A stretch of DNA of 64,000 nt. It comes from Conoideocrella luteorostrata (taxonomy: Eukaryota; Ascomycota; Sordariomycetes; Hypocreales; Clavicipitaceae). The stretch is from assembly GCA_032433595.1 (NCBI GenBank), contig JASWJB010000065.1, positions 62,001 through 126,000 on the forward strand. Reading direction: 5' to 3'. This document shows positions 11,801 to 23,946 of this stretch, piece after piece. Both the position numbers and the translations under genes were made by a program. The first letter of the stretch is position 1. Every line of letters begins with the position of its first letter. The notes beneath the pieces were generated by a model, which was given only the letters and a program-made list of their open reading frames with translations, ran no database searches and had not been told where the DNA came from.

Positions 11801-14800
11801 AGTCCCGACAATCGCAGTCGTACGAAATTATTCTAAGGAGAACAGTCCGAACATTGCACGGTATACGGAATGAGGATTACGGAGTACAGTTCATGCTTTT
11901 GGAGTTGGCGTCGGTTTGAGCACCCATGGCACTTTCCCATCTTTGTCACGCCATTCTAGATTTTGAGTCTGCAGTCTTGTCTTAAACTCAACTTTGAGCA
12001 AAGACATGCTTTCTCCTCACTGCATTCTCACCCAACCACGACAGCCTTACCCTGGTCCCTCATCATGCAGCAAATGTCTTGTTTACCTGTGTGCAGAAGG
12101 GGGGGTGCCTTGAGATGCGCCTCGGAATGTTCAGACTCGAATGTTTCACGCTCCGATTCACCTTCGGTATCCGCAAAAACCTCGTGCATATGTGAGTCTT
12201 TCTTTGTTGGGCTGTTTATTGACATGACAATGTTGATCTTTTATTTCATTCGGTCGTTACTACACCAAACAGGGCCTTGCAACCTCAATATGCTGCCAAG
12301 ATACTCCATATACCTTCCAAAGTGACCAACCACACCATTCTACCTACGAGACTCTCCGAAACCAGTGGTTTACTTAATGGGTCTATGGTTGAACAACCAG
12401 GAAACTGCAGCAAGATAACAGGACATGGTCTTGCCGCAACAATTGATGGCTGATACACCTCAACGGTCAACTTCTGGACAGCCACCTCTTTCGTGATTCA
12501 CCGCTGATCCAAAACATTTTGCGGCCATTAACGACGTCTACATGTCTTGACTCTCATATTGCCAACGCCTATGTCTGACACGGCTGGTGCTGGCTCAGGT
12601 CTGAGCCTCTATTGTACAACATCCAGGACGCCTTTTAGAGTTGCATGAAGTCCCTACATCACCCAGTGCTGTTGGAATCCACCAAATGCTCCGAGGTTAT
12701 TCTCTATCAAAACTCAAAGCAGTCCATAAGTGGGCCTAGGATCACATTTAATCAACAAAACAAAAAGTCCCACACACGACGGGAAGCTGGACGCAACGTC
12801 CCGCCCCCCGCTCACCCCACTACGCTGCAGATTCGCCTACACACTGTACAGAGCGTATGCGTATACTGTACTCCGTACGAAGCCTGCAGTCTTTCCTGCA
12901 GCTTCTTGCCGTTTTCATGATGCATTCCACGACAGCCGGGAGACGACTTTAGAGGCATGGCGCGTAAAACCGACTAATTCTGGACCAATAACCTTGGTGG
13001 ACTACGTCGTGGTTTTCACACGCCCTGTCGACCTTGCGACCTGCGCAGCCAAAGCGTCCTAAACAAGGAAAATTAGACTACAGCTCTCACGCGGATGTTG
13101 ACATGCGATAATGTACGAGTTGCTCGAAGCATACGGAGTACCGGAGAACTCGGTAGCTGCAGAGTACACCACTGGTTCAGTATCCAGCCAGGGTCCTCGT
13201 TAACAGCTCTTCCACGACGCAAACACACGCCAGCTCGCCAGGCCTTATACTGGCCAGTGCGGCCACTAGCTGGGTGGCTGGCGTTTACTCCCTACAAGTA
13301 AATAATTACAAGGCCTGTGCTTTCACTTTCCCAGCTCCTCGGGCCCTTGGTTAAGAGGGGAATTGGATGGAGCATGGAAATGAAAATTTTCTCCTCCTTT
13401 TATCGCCGTCGTCGCGGTCGTCATCGCTGGCTTGTTTCGCAATTTTACAAGCAAGGCAAGACGGCCTAACTGCAGCCACTCCGCAGCCTGCCACAATATT
13501 GTTCAAGCATGGCTGTGATACACAAAATCTCAAAGATTATGACTCATAGCCAAATAGGCGCAGTCTATTTTCCGCAAAGTATTACGCATGGTCTCCCAAC
13601 GAAGGCATTGAGTCTCCTGCAATGATGTCCAAAGGCACAGTTCTGTCGAATCAGGCAATGCGCTACTGATGTTGATTGGCACAAAACGCAACCACGTCGC
13701 AAGGGGGTGGGAAAACTGGCTCCGCAACAGATCTGCATCCCTGTCCATGAAGGCAGCCAACCAAGCATGACGATATGTCCGTATCACCAACGACAGAATC
13801 AACAACCGCTGTAGTTCCACCTTCCCACCTTAAAATAGGAGCGACCGCACAAACATTACCAATATCGTGCCAGACTCAGCGCTGACCGACTGTTTGAGTA
13901 TCGTTATCCCAGTTGTCTTGCTTAGTGAGGTCTAATACATTGGCGTCATGGTGGCAGATGGGGGCAGGCTTGCTCAGGTTATCACGGCTGATATGACTGC
14001 ATAAACTATCAATCGGTAAAGAAAATTCAAAGACGCTGCTCCGGTGGCACAATACCTGGGCGTCTGACAGGATCCAAAATCCTACGTTCAGAGTGGACCA
14101 TGATTGCGACGAAGATGTAGAACTCTGTACACATGCCTTCTTGCAGTGCGTCCTAGGTTTTCCTTGGCCAGCGTCTGCCCAAGGGCGATTTAAGCCTCCA
14201 TTTGTGTCGGAAAACAGCCTTGATGCGCGATTCTGCAATATTGTGCACAGAATAGAGGCCTTGCATGCATAATATTTCGTAATATTAGTGAACGGCTTCG
14301 ATCGAGTAGCTCGATCACGCTGCTACTACGACCTATGAAGGTCAACCTGCTAACGCACACTGGTTTGTTGTGTGCTGCGGTGTGAGAATAGCAACACGTT
14401 GTCCCTCATACATTCATGTATGTGCTAGTGCGTACACAGCGAGGATCCCAGAGGTCTGGTTCGTGCAGTTGAGTTGCTGCCGTCACCGGTCCTGTCTTGA
14501 TGTGGTCCACGGTAATACAGACGGTACACAGCTCTTCGTGTTAGACACCTTCATGTCCATACTTATGCAGGAATCGGGTAGCGTATTGGAGAAACGCGAC
14601 TTGTTCAGTGTTGACCGACGATATCCTCATGCCCGCGGCGGCTCGGCACTCCTATCAACTGGCATGAGGTGCATCGTCTTGTCGCATGTTGCACACCCCT
14701 CTAGTTCCAGCTACTGCAGCACTCGATGCCTTACTTACTGCACCAATGCCCAGCTGCTCCCCTCCTGCTCCTGTTCGTGCTTGGTTTGATGACGGATATC

Positions 14801-17800
14801 AAGTAATGCCAGTCACAATATGCCCCAGTTTCGTTCATCGATTTGATTGACAGCCCTGTTTCTGAACGGCAGGGCTCACGATATTTCGTGCTGGAAACAC
14901 AAGCGTCACGAATGCAGAGAATGGGCGTGGCTTACTTTCATATCGACGCAGGGCATCAACCCCCCGGCATATGGGAACATGCTATGCTGCCCAATATGCC
15001 CAATCAGACCAGGTATCGTCCATCCGGGTGGACGAAGAAAGAATCAGAATACGAGTGGGGTTTGCTTAACGTGTTTTCTTTTCGCGTCGCTGTTTGCACC
15101 TTTTTTTTTTTGCTGTTCTCTCTTGAGTGCATCATACTTTTGTTTTTGTCTTGCCATGCACACCCTTCCGTCGTAGTCAGCCTCGGGCTGTAACAGTAAG
15201 GGAGGAGCATTCAATGCAGGGCTGATCCCCGTCAGTAGGGTGACCCAGCCAGGATGCCGCATGTTGTCTCTTGCGTAGTTGGGTACATCTAAGCCATCTG
15301 CCCGCCGAAAGGCGGCGACTCCCTTTTTTTGCTTTTGTTTTCTCAGTCTTTCTGTGACCTTTGTCGCAATGCTGTCTCTGGGTTGTGTGGGCCAGACCCG
15401 ACCAGCCACGTGCGATGTGGCGACGAGGTCTTTATTTGATGTGGCGGTGCAGTTACAGATTCACGTGATAGAACCAGATTGCTGGGAAGCGCCACCGCCG
15501 GCTTCAAGCTCCACTATTGTACGCCAGCGGCCCGTGTTCCCGGCTTTATGCTTCCTTTGCTGACACGTTCCTATTAGACTCCAGTCAACCTCGAGTACTC
15601 CGTACAACATGTTGCTAATCACGGTTATCATTTTTGCCACTTTCATTCGCGTTCATGTGATCTCCGCGTCGGATTGCCGTCCCAGCGGAACCAACTACTG
15701 GCAATAAAGCCGACTTTGCCACCTACCACACCTCCTAGACCTCCGCTGGCATGTACTAATATGTGTCATAGCCACCCCCAGCCACCCTTTGTACGAGTCT
15801 TGTCTTTCACTCTCGACCGCGTACGGAGTACACGCGGTTTTTTTTTTTTTTGACTCTGAAATACCATCGCTTCTTTCTTTATCCGTCTAAGCGGCTTTTT
15901 CGTCTTGATTTCTTTCGCTACCGGCCTATCTTTCGCACTGGAACAGCGAGCGCCACTAGCCAACCGCTGAACCTCTGATTTGTCATCCTGACATATGACC
16001 AACGTGAGTCACCACGAAACAAGATCTTGCCAGTCATTTTAAATTGCTCAAGTATTGCTATTTCTCTTGATGCTATATCCATTTTATTGGATGCATTTTG
16101 TAACTGTGTGAAATCATTCTCCGCGTCACTGCGTCATCCCAGCACTCGCGGCCCGTCCAGTCATTCACGCTGGGCTGAGCAGTGCGTGTCAAGCTGCACG
16201 CGCAAGGATGCGCAATGGCAAGGCAAGGCTGCCTAGTCTACCAAAAAGAATAGGCTGACACTCCATGACGACAGGCTATGATCCAGCGAATCATTTTTCT
16301 CAACAAAAGTCCCATCATCCAGCCGTGCGGACTGTGAATGCCTCTCCAGGAGCATGGTTGGTTGGACTTTACCGCTATAGGTGTATGATCCTTGGAAGAG
16401 GTTAGATTATTCCCAATAGTTGTGAGCTTACGTTATGGATGTAGCCTAGTTCGCCTTGTTAGCTGATGTGTGTTTCTGCCTGGCGTGAATCATAATGTCC
16501 TTTCGCAGGAGCTGCGTGAGTAAGTTCTTTGATGCAATGAACCAATTTTTGCTATGGACACCCCGTTCGCATTGTTCTGCATGTGAAGTGAGGCTGTGAG
16601 TAAACCATGTCGTGGCATCGTCGGTGTCGTGGTTCTCGCACTGGGTAGCTTCTTAAGGTATCTTTTCTTTATTGTTGGCGGTTGTATTAGATGTGGATGT
16701 GGATGTTTTGAGTGATACCAGTGCTAGTGAATGACTCATTTGGTGCCATGGCCGCGGAAAGATCTCTTGAAGTATCCTGGCTATGTACCTGGGGGCTATC
16801 AAATTGGGTTATGTATTGTGGCAAGCTACGCAGTTCCAGATGTCGTGCCCGGTGATCTCTCATGCAATTTAATGCAATATATGGAGGGAGTGGAGGACGC
16901 TTATTGCAGGCAGATGTGCCATGGTACTATATATGGTTTTGTTGATTCTAGAAAAATCCACAGATCACTTAAATTTTACGTAGACTGGAGGTTGGAGCAA
17001 ACACATCAAGGTAAGTAGCAAACAATAGTGTTGTTGCCGCACACAGTACTCCTCCATAGCCCAGATCTTAACTTATTGCTACATAATGCGAAACATGGTA
17101 TGCTACGAGCTTTTCACTGCCACAAATCATCGCCCAAGTTGATTCTTTGCCCTAACTATGAAGCGACGCTTAAGTTCTCACTGTCTCTTGAGTTGCCTCT
17201 GCCGTCCTCTCACTGGCCTTATTCTTCGCTATTTTGCCAAGGGTATGTCTGCTATTCAACAGAGCACGTTGCTGCCGCGCATCCACAACGCCAAGTCACC
17301 AGTGCGAAGTCACGATGTGATACCGGTCCGGGGCTTGGGGGTTAAGGATTCCGGCTGATTGTCTACGGTGCTTCCTGAATTATATGGCTTGAGAGGCGCT
17401 AACAACAGACATATATCACGAAGAGTGCGGCTGCCAGCTGATGGAAGCATCCGTGTCTCCAGCCTTGTAGCTGCACACCCACAGCAAGAGACCACTCAGC
17501 GCGGGCTCTGCAATATTTACATCATTTTCGTGTTTCCAAGTCGCGAGCCCTCGCTTGGATTGGTAGGTGTCACCGAAGTTTGGCTGCGGCACCAGCGCAC
17601 AGTGGCGCCTCTTGGCAGCGGAGCTGATTGTCAGTGTTGACGCCAGCGTGCAGGTAGAAGATCTATTTATACTCTGTGGGCTTCGATGCAAGCAAGGGTG
17701 CTCACTCATCTTTGGACGTATGAAGTAGGAGGGACTCCAAAGAGCTGTCAGCGCCTGTGAGCTGAAGACAAACGCGCCTCCTCGAAGATAGATACTGTGG

Positions 17801-19299
17801 ATATTGGCGAAACTGAGGTTTTCTTGATAGATGAGTCAGCGTATAATCTGATGCATTGCTTCATTTGCATGTATTCGTCCGAAGTATATGCCTGTGCATC
17901 CACTGCTGCTGTATTTTAAGTCAATCAAGCGATGATTCAATGGTTAGGATATGGACCCAGGAATTCTTCGCGTCTTTTGTTTCATGGTGTGGGAAGGTCA
18001 TGGAAGAGTAAAGAGGTAAGTTTTGTTTCCCGACCTGTTTTTCGAGTGTAGAAGTCATATACGCATTAGCTGTCAACCCTGTATCTCGCGTGTAGATAAA
18101 ATCTACTGTCCTTAGTCCTGGTGGCAACTTACCTTGGCTATCTCTCAACACCCCGTCGGGGGTGATCATCAAAGTCCGGCTACTGAAGACCACTCAAGTA
18201 AGATTGTCATAAGGACAGGATGTTTACGTACAGTCAAAGAAACCTTTTACACCATATAACACTGTCTCATCAACCACCAATGCGGCCATCAAAGTAAATA
18301 CAGCCATAAACCTTAAAGGGACCTTTATCCTAGTAGGCTATGGAGTTACAACTTCATAATAGACTGTGGAGGTCATTACGAGCGTCGCGAAGAATCATGC
18401 ATAATCATGGCGCAGACTTGGGTGAGTTTGCTGTCAGCAGTAGTAGTAGGCAGGGGGTTGTTTGTGTCGGCATTGAAAGCCCGTTCAAGGGTGCTGCCAG
18501 GGGTGATTGAGGGCAGTAAACCTAGCCTTCATGTGAACCTGATTGGGGGGTAGGCTGTCTTCTTGAGCTCAACCAATATTTAGTCCTTGCATGTCATGTA
18601 CTTGGCCTGGAAATTGGGTATGCCTTTTCTATTTCCCTATGATGAGCTTGCCCAAGCTGCAACACAATGATCACTTACCTAGCGAAATCGAACAGCCTTG
18701 GGCGGCAACATTGCATACAAGCTGTCCTTGCGCGATGTTTTACTGGCATTGTCCGCTGTGCCTAGCATCCGAGAAAATGCCCCCCCCTAAACTCAGTACA
18801 TCTGGATCGCCTAAATGCATAGCGACTAATTCCTACAAAGGACTATCAACCATCCCGAAAAAAAGAAGCGGTCTCATCCGAATCAACGGCCAAATAACAG
18901 CCGAGCAGATGCACATCGGAGAGACGGCCAGGAACCCCGAACACGGCCAGGAACCGCAAGGGAGATGCCCTGCCAGAATCCCTCCGCCTTCTCTATTATA
19001 CTAGCTAATATCAACAGGGAAATGTCTCATAATTCTGTTGACCTCTCTTAGAGGTGCATCATGTTTGAGTAAGGTTGCCTGTATAGTTAAAACACACATT
19101 ACATGCGTCTCTTAGGTCCCTGCGCAGACGATTAAAAGGATAGTCAAGGTTATTGCAAGTCAAGAGCACTATCATGAATATCAGGAGACAAATTAAAAGA
19201 ATCAGGTTAGAGTAGAGCAAACAGGAATGAGCGATCAGACGCGAATCACTTATGGCTTTTGGAAGCAGCGGGAAGCGGAGCTTTAGATCCTTCTCCGCT
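8809..19299. other. Gene desert
   Basis: More than 10 kb with no gene I can support. It begins with the presumed leader and promoter of the leftward gene (to about 9300). After that come short overlapping frames on both strands without domains, with frequent stops and no consistent splice structure. Copies of TACGGAGTA/TACTCCGTA lie near 9571-9597, 9741, 11578, 11879, 12868, 13132, 15596 and 15823, and become absent to the eye after about 16 kb. Short C/G repeats (CCCGCCCGTCCG-like) occur near 10030-10065. A 95-codon frame at 16731-17018 and a 90-codon frame at 17921-18193 (minus) are the most protein-like pieces, but neither resembles a family I know. Confidence 0.5.
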
Positions 19300-20433
19300 T
19301 ACGAGACTTTTGGAGTATAAGCATTGCAGTCTTGCTCACCTAAACATATTATCGATACTGCAAACATCATGAACAGGCCCCGGAAGAACCTAACGAGAGC
19401 GGTAGCCAAATTGGTGAGTGAGACGGTGCTTCTGCTCATGCTCCACGAAGATATTGTAGAAGGCACGACCAAGACGCGCACCTTCGGACTCAGTAGCATG
19501 CCGAATCTCGAGCGAAAAGACAAAAGATCAGCCGTCGCCAAAAATCTGCCCCTGAATCCTCCACCGAATTAATCCGCCTTACAATTAGAGTCCTTGTCTT
19601 GAATTTGGATGAGCACATATCAATCTTATGGCTGCACAATACTCTGGAAGCAGATGAGGACGACGAGAAACTGAAAAAAAGTTCACACTCCGATGATGGT
19701 GGAGATGAGGAGCTGAATCTGTTTGAGATAATGGGAAACCTTAATCTATAGAAGACCTTGGCGACCTTGTCTGAAATACGAAGAAGCGCTATTCTTAGAC
19801 GGACACGCCCGGACACGCGGATAAGTAAATTTATATGAGACGCCAGGAAATTAAAGCCTAATCTCTAGAAAATAGGAATGTCTATATAAATAGGAAGTTT
19901 AAAAGCCCCTTCAGGAAAACATAGACTCGTGTATTCTGGGGATATAGGCGTGGAATAACATCACTATTCGCGAATAGACACAACTAAATGCACTGGCGCC
20001 TTGTACTACGTGAAGGGTTTAAGGAGCTCAAGTTTACCGATTAAGACGTTCACGATTAATTCAAGAATCGCGAAATAGGAATGAACACCCTCTGACTTGG
20101 GGCACGCAGCATGTCTGTGGAGTGAGCGCCGCAGGAGAGCACACACGGCGGCTTAGAATACCTGAGATTACTCTCAATTGTGAAGCCGCAAACAAGTTAC
20201 AGGCGTCACTCGTCAATGGGGACGTGTCCTTTATCAATCTCGCTACACATATTCAACACGTCAAAGCTCGCTTTCCTACAAAGCACCAGTGAAGATAGAG
20301 GTCAAAGCTTCGGAATAGGTCAACCGTCCAAGCCATAAGCAAGATGGTCTAGACATATGATAAGTGATCCCAAGCCTGTTTAGTAAATAGCCAACCTGTC
20401 GGTCATTCTGTCTGTGGCTCAGCGCATGCGGCG
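19300..20433 (+). other. Possible decayed 5' part of the helicase relic
   Basis: Several stretches read like protein, but in different frames. One is an acidic Ser/Asp-rich piece near 19540-19752 containing LIRLTIRVLVLNLDEHISI and DDGGDEELNLFEIMG. Another, near 20143-20292, contains ITLNCEAANKLQASLVNGD and ends in a stop. No continuous frame joins them and no domain is recognisable. They lie directly upstream of the SNF2-type relic on the same strand, so I infer, weakly, that they are remnants of the same decayed gene. Confidence 0.3.
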
Positions 20434-21212
20434 ATGCTTCTCTCAAACGGTGTTAATCTGCAGCCCGAGTGCCACATCGGTGTCCTCACCAACTTTAGCC
20501 ACACTTCTAAGACGCTTATGCAGACATTTGGCCGACTAAACCGTCTTGGACAGGAGAAACCCGTTGTAAAGTATATTATCGGGGCAAAGAACTCCTTCCA
20601 TTACCACCAGGAGAAAGTCATGTGTACCAAGTGGGTCAGAGTCATAGCCCCGGATCTGAAGATTCGCGCATGCTCTACAGAGAGATGGTGGTTTTTGAGT
20701 ATCAGCAACGGTTCCTTGGTGCGCGCTTTAACCGTCTGGCCTGGCTTGTGTTGAAGGGCATGGACGCCAACACATTTGAGCCTCACTCTAATTTCACGGC
20801 CAAGGTTGTCCTTTTGTTTTTGTGCATTGCGCGGGTTCTGATCGACTGTACTATTTCCGCACAGTTGAAGAAGCCGGTAATAGAAAAATACCAGGACTGA
20901 ATCGGTGCGATTGTCTTGGACCTTGCGGCGGAGATGAGCGTCGAGGAGCCAGAAGCCATGCCAGTGGCCCCCAACAACCGACACCATGACCGGACCGATC
21001 CGGGCAGCAGATTCAAGGGCACGTTTGCTACGGTTCAAGCCAAGGCAGAGAAGGACGAAGCGTATAGTGCGCTTGTGAAAAAGCTGAAGAGGGGCGTGCT
21101 AGACAGGTTCTCCATAGAGAGGGCTACATTCGTGAACAACAAGCCGATGCGATTCTCCAATGCCAAGGGAGAGAGGGGAGGCTGTAAGAACGCTGGCCAG
21201 ACCCCCAGATAA
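20434..21212 (+). pseudogene. Decayed SNF2-type helicase C-terminal fragment
   Basis: The first frame (20434-20754) contains a block with the look of helicase motifs V-VI of SNF2/RAD54 ATPases. GVNLQPECHIGV is followed by QTFGRLNRLGQEKPV, which compares with the family pattern Q-x2-GRxxRxGQ. The sequence then shifts frame (about 20622-20900, MVVFEYQQRFLGARFNRLAW) and shifts again (20916-21212, FKGTFATVQAKAEKDEAYSAL). The Walker A and DEAH motifs are not found within the window. The product would have been a chromatin-remodelling or mobile-element-associated ATPase, but this copy is truncated at the front and broken at least twice. Genes of this sort occur as multicopy, often defective, loci in ascomycetes. 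I am confident that it is a helicase-like relic and less sure of the exact family. Confidence 0.6.
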
Positions 21213-21770
21213 ACGATTTACGCTTGTGTTCTAGTTTTGCGTCTTATGACAAGGGGAATACTGGAGTGAAAGACACAGGCTTGGCCTCGAGGGATCGTCT
21301 AAAGCAATGCTTAAATGGTTGCGCAGCATGCAAATCACCGGCAATGATCTAGCTGCTGGCAATGCTCCTAGCTAGCAGGCGAACATGGCAACGTTGAGTG
21401 CACGTCGAATGCACGTCAAATGCACGGACTATTACATTAAACTTCAATGGACATACAACTACGCACTGGACAATAGAATAACATTAAAAAGGCAATGATA
21501 TCAATTGCGTTGGGTATCATAAAAATGCTCACTTCTGTTTCAAACTATACAAGAAAAAGAAAAAGAAAAGAAAGGTATAAAGTACATAACGCGACCGACC
21601 ACAATCCAAATGTGGTTTTTATGTGCTGCCGGCCATCTCAAAACATTTCCACAGACCAACAGGTTGTTGTCTGCTGGAACCATAAAAACATCCACAACCC
21701 GAAACGAGGGCCTCATTCCATAAACTTAACAGGAAGCCTTCGTACAGGCTTTTGAAAGAGTCCATCGATC
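21213..21770. other. Intergenic, no gene seen
   Basis: This stretch lies between the helicase relic and the leftward zinc-finger-like gene. It is AT-rich near 21470-21600, and I see no coding or RNA feature. Confidence 0.4.
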
Positions 21771-22346
21771 CTACAAGCCAAGCAGTGGAGTCGGCATCAC
21801 CTGCTGAGCAGCTGGATGCTCACTCAGGGTGTTGATGTCCAGGTGCTTGTACACCTCTGCGAAGGAGCAGCACTCTTTGTTCGCGAGACATTCCAGACAG
21901 CGAAGTGTCTTCAGTGCCTTATGGCGAGGCGTTTTTGCCACGATGCAACGGTGGCCACCTCGACGGCATCTATAGCAGCCGTTTTTACGGCTGGTTGCAA
22001 CGCCTTGACTACCTCCGTTGAGGTAGTGAGTCTTCCTATGGTCTGCAATAGACCCTTTGGAGATTGACTTGAGGCACCTGGGGCAGCGAACCCTTTGAGA
22101 GGATGCTTGTGGTTCCGGCTCCTCTTCATCGTCAGATGACGAGGGCGATAGCCGACCATTTAAAATGGTCGCTGAGGAAGGGGTTTCCACCAAGGCCCCT
22201 ATGGGACCTGGTGATTGGAAAGAGCCCGAACCAGCAGAGCTGGGGAGAGATGGTGTTGTGGGCTCCGGGTTCAGGAGCGAGGAAATGGTGATTCGAGTGC
22301 TTCTCAAGAGAGCCATCTCGAAAACTGTGGCTAGGTACGTTAGCAC
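21771..22346 (-). CDS. Cys/His-rich putative zinc-binding protein
   Basis: A single exon of 191 aa; a start at the second ATG (22316) is equally possible. The N-half is Ser/Pro-rich and acidic (SPSSSDDEEEPEP at about residues 67-79), with a short SLLNPEP motif near 23-29. The C-half carries ordered metal-ligand candidates. C88-x2-C91-x11-H103-x3-H107 has C2H2-finger spacing. It is followed by C124-x2-C127-x6-C134, then C150-x2-C153 and C159/C160. This layout suggests one C2H2-like finger plus a second cysteine cluster, hence nucleic-acid or protein binding. I do not recognise a named family. It stands alone, with a helicase relic 560 nt away, so it could be an old mobile-element passenger or an orphan regulator. 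Confidence 0.55.
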   Translation of the reverse strand: MLTYLATVFEMALLRSTRITISSLLNPEPTTPSLPSSAGSGSFQSPGPIGALVETPSSATILNGRLSPSSSDDEEEPEPQASSQRVRCPRCLKSISKGSIADHRKTHYLNGGSQGVATSRKNGCYRCRRGGHRCIVAKTPRHKALKTLRCLECLANKECCSFAEVYKHLDINTLSEHPAAQQVMPTPLLGL

Positions 22347-23946
22347 TCTCTGCTTTCTATGGCTGTGCCAGTGAAGGTTTTCTTTTACCTACTGGTTTGC
22401 TTTGGTAGGTAATCTCTGCCAATAGGGGTGGTTGCTCGGGGAATTGGTGTGAAATGTGTCCAAAAAGTGAAATGAGCAGAAAGGGCTTGATGATGGTTGG
22501 AAGAATAAAAAAAAACAGATCTTTTTCAGGGAGACTCGTTCTTTTATATGAGAAAGAACTGGATTAACTTTTCCCACGTCAAGCAAATAGAGTACCATCA
22601 AAGGCTAAACATGTCCAAAGAACAACAAACTTTGACATTGTAACTTCAGAACGCGGGTAGAAGAGGAATGGTTCATGTTGGGGATAAGCAGGAAGCTTAA
22701 ATTATGCTTGGGATTTGCAGAGGCGAAAATTCTTATTGTGCGAGAGGGTGCGGCCGAGGAGTCTATCATGCAGAAGGGACGAAATCTTAGATACGTAGAA
22801 AACATTTCCAGGCCCTCGCAGTGGCTAGGAAGGAGTGGTACTCCAAGATTGTGATGGCCGTACCGTAGTCTGCAGAGCATGGCTACGAGTTCTGGCAAGT
22901 ACCAATACTCGCTCCCAATTATTATACTACGATGGACCCTCCTGCAATGGCCAGAATTAATAACACGCAATCAACGAGTCTAAGCAAGGTTGGATATCCT
23001 AATAAGAATTGTATCCTTATGATTGTACAAAATTCCGGCATCGAGACCAAGGAACCGCCGTATTGTCTGTGTGAGGAAATGGTGCTGTTTCAAGTACAAG
23101 TTTCTCTTCGTGCATAATAGATATGCCAAAGTAAGGTTTTATGCAGGCTCAAGTTGTTTTTCACGCGATTAGCGCTTCTCCTGGGTGAAGATTTTCTGGC
23201 AGGTACAGACTTTGGGTTAGAAAGCAAGAGGGAAACCAGCGCAAATCCCCTTGAAAATCCCAAGAAGAAAAATTAAACACTTCTTCATGGCTATTTTTTA
23301 ATTTTGTTCTTTTTTTTTTTCACCCTCTTCTACAGTTTGGTTCTACGGTAAGCAGCATCCCAAACATTCTAGTGCCTACGCTGATGGCCATCTAAAAGTC
23401 CAGTTCTGGGAGAACTAAAGCCGATTCTTCTGATCCCATCCACTGTAGTCTCAGATTAAGGTGGAATTATCAATCGATGAATGGATACATTAAAGTTCAC
23501 TTATCCGTCATTTTATGCATAAGATACGGTTCATGCATCAACGAATCTTCCCCTTTCGCTCCTCGTCAAGTAGAACTATAAACTCTTACTCAAAGTGGAC
23601 GGGGAAATTAACTTCCAAACTAGCCTCGAAGTCACTTTATACTTTCATCCGTCCTTCGGGCATTCGAAGTCAACATTATAGATAAGACTATGTTTTGAAG
23701 CATTTATACTATATTACTTGCAGCCACGAAAAATTTCGTCGGCTCCTTAGGAATTATAATAAGGTTCAACTTCGCTTGCAACTCATCGCCTGTGTAAGTT
23801 ACGTTACGCCATGGTTTGCGCGGCTCCGTGCATGCCGACGGCATTGCCATACTAAGGCATCATAGAGGTAGTGACACATTTTGCCTGCTAAGCATGCGTG
23901 GTAATGCTTATCAGAATATCCTCAATACTTATATCCCAGCCCAATC
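22347..23946. other. AT-rich intergenic region
   Basis: I see no supportable gene. There are A/T runs near 22506-22516 and 23303-23320, and a generally AT-rich stretch from about 23280 to 23800. Confidence 0.4.

Noticed and set aside
16731..17018. 95-codon plus frame beginning MTHLVPWPRKDLLKYPGYV
   Set aside because: It reads somewhat protein-like, but no homologous block, promoter layout or splice partner was found.
17935..17985. tRNA-Glu-like stretch (CAATGGTTAGGAT ... TTCTTCGCGTC)
   Set aside because: No B box and no acceptor-stem pairing.
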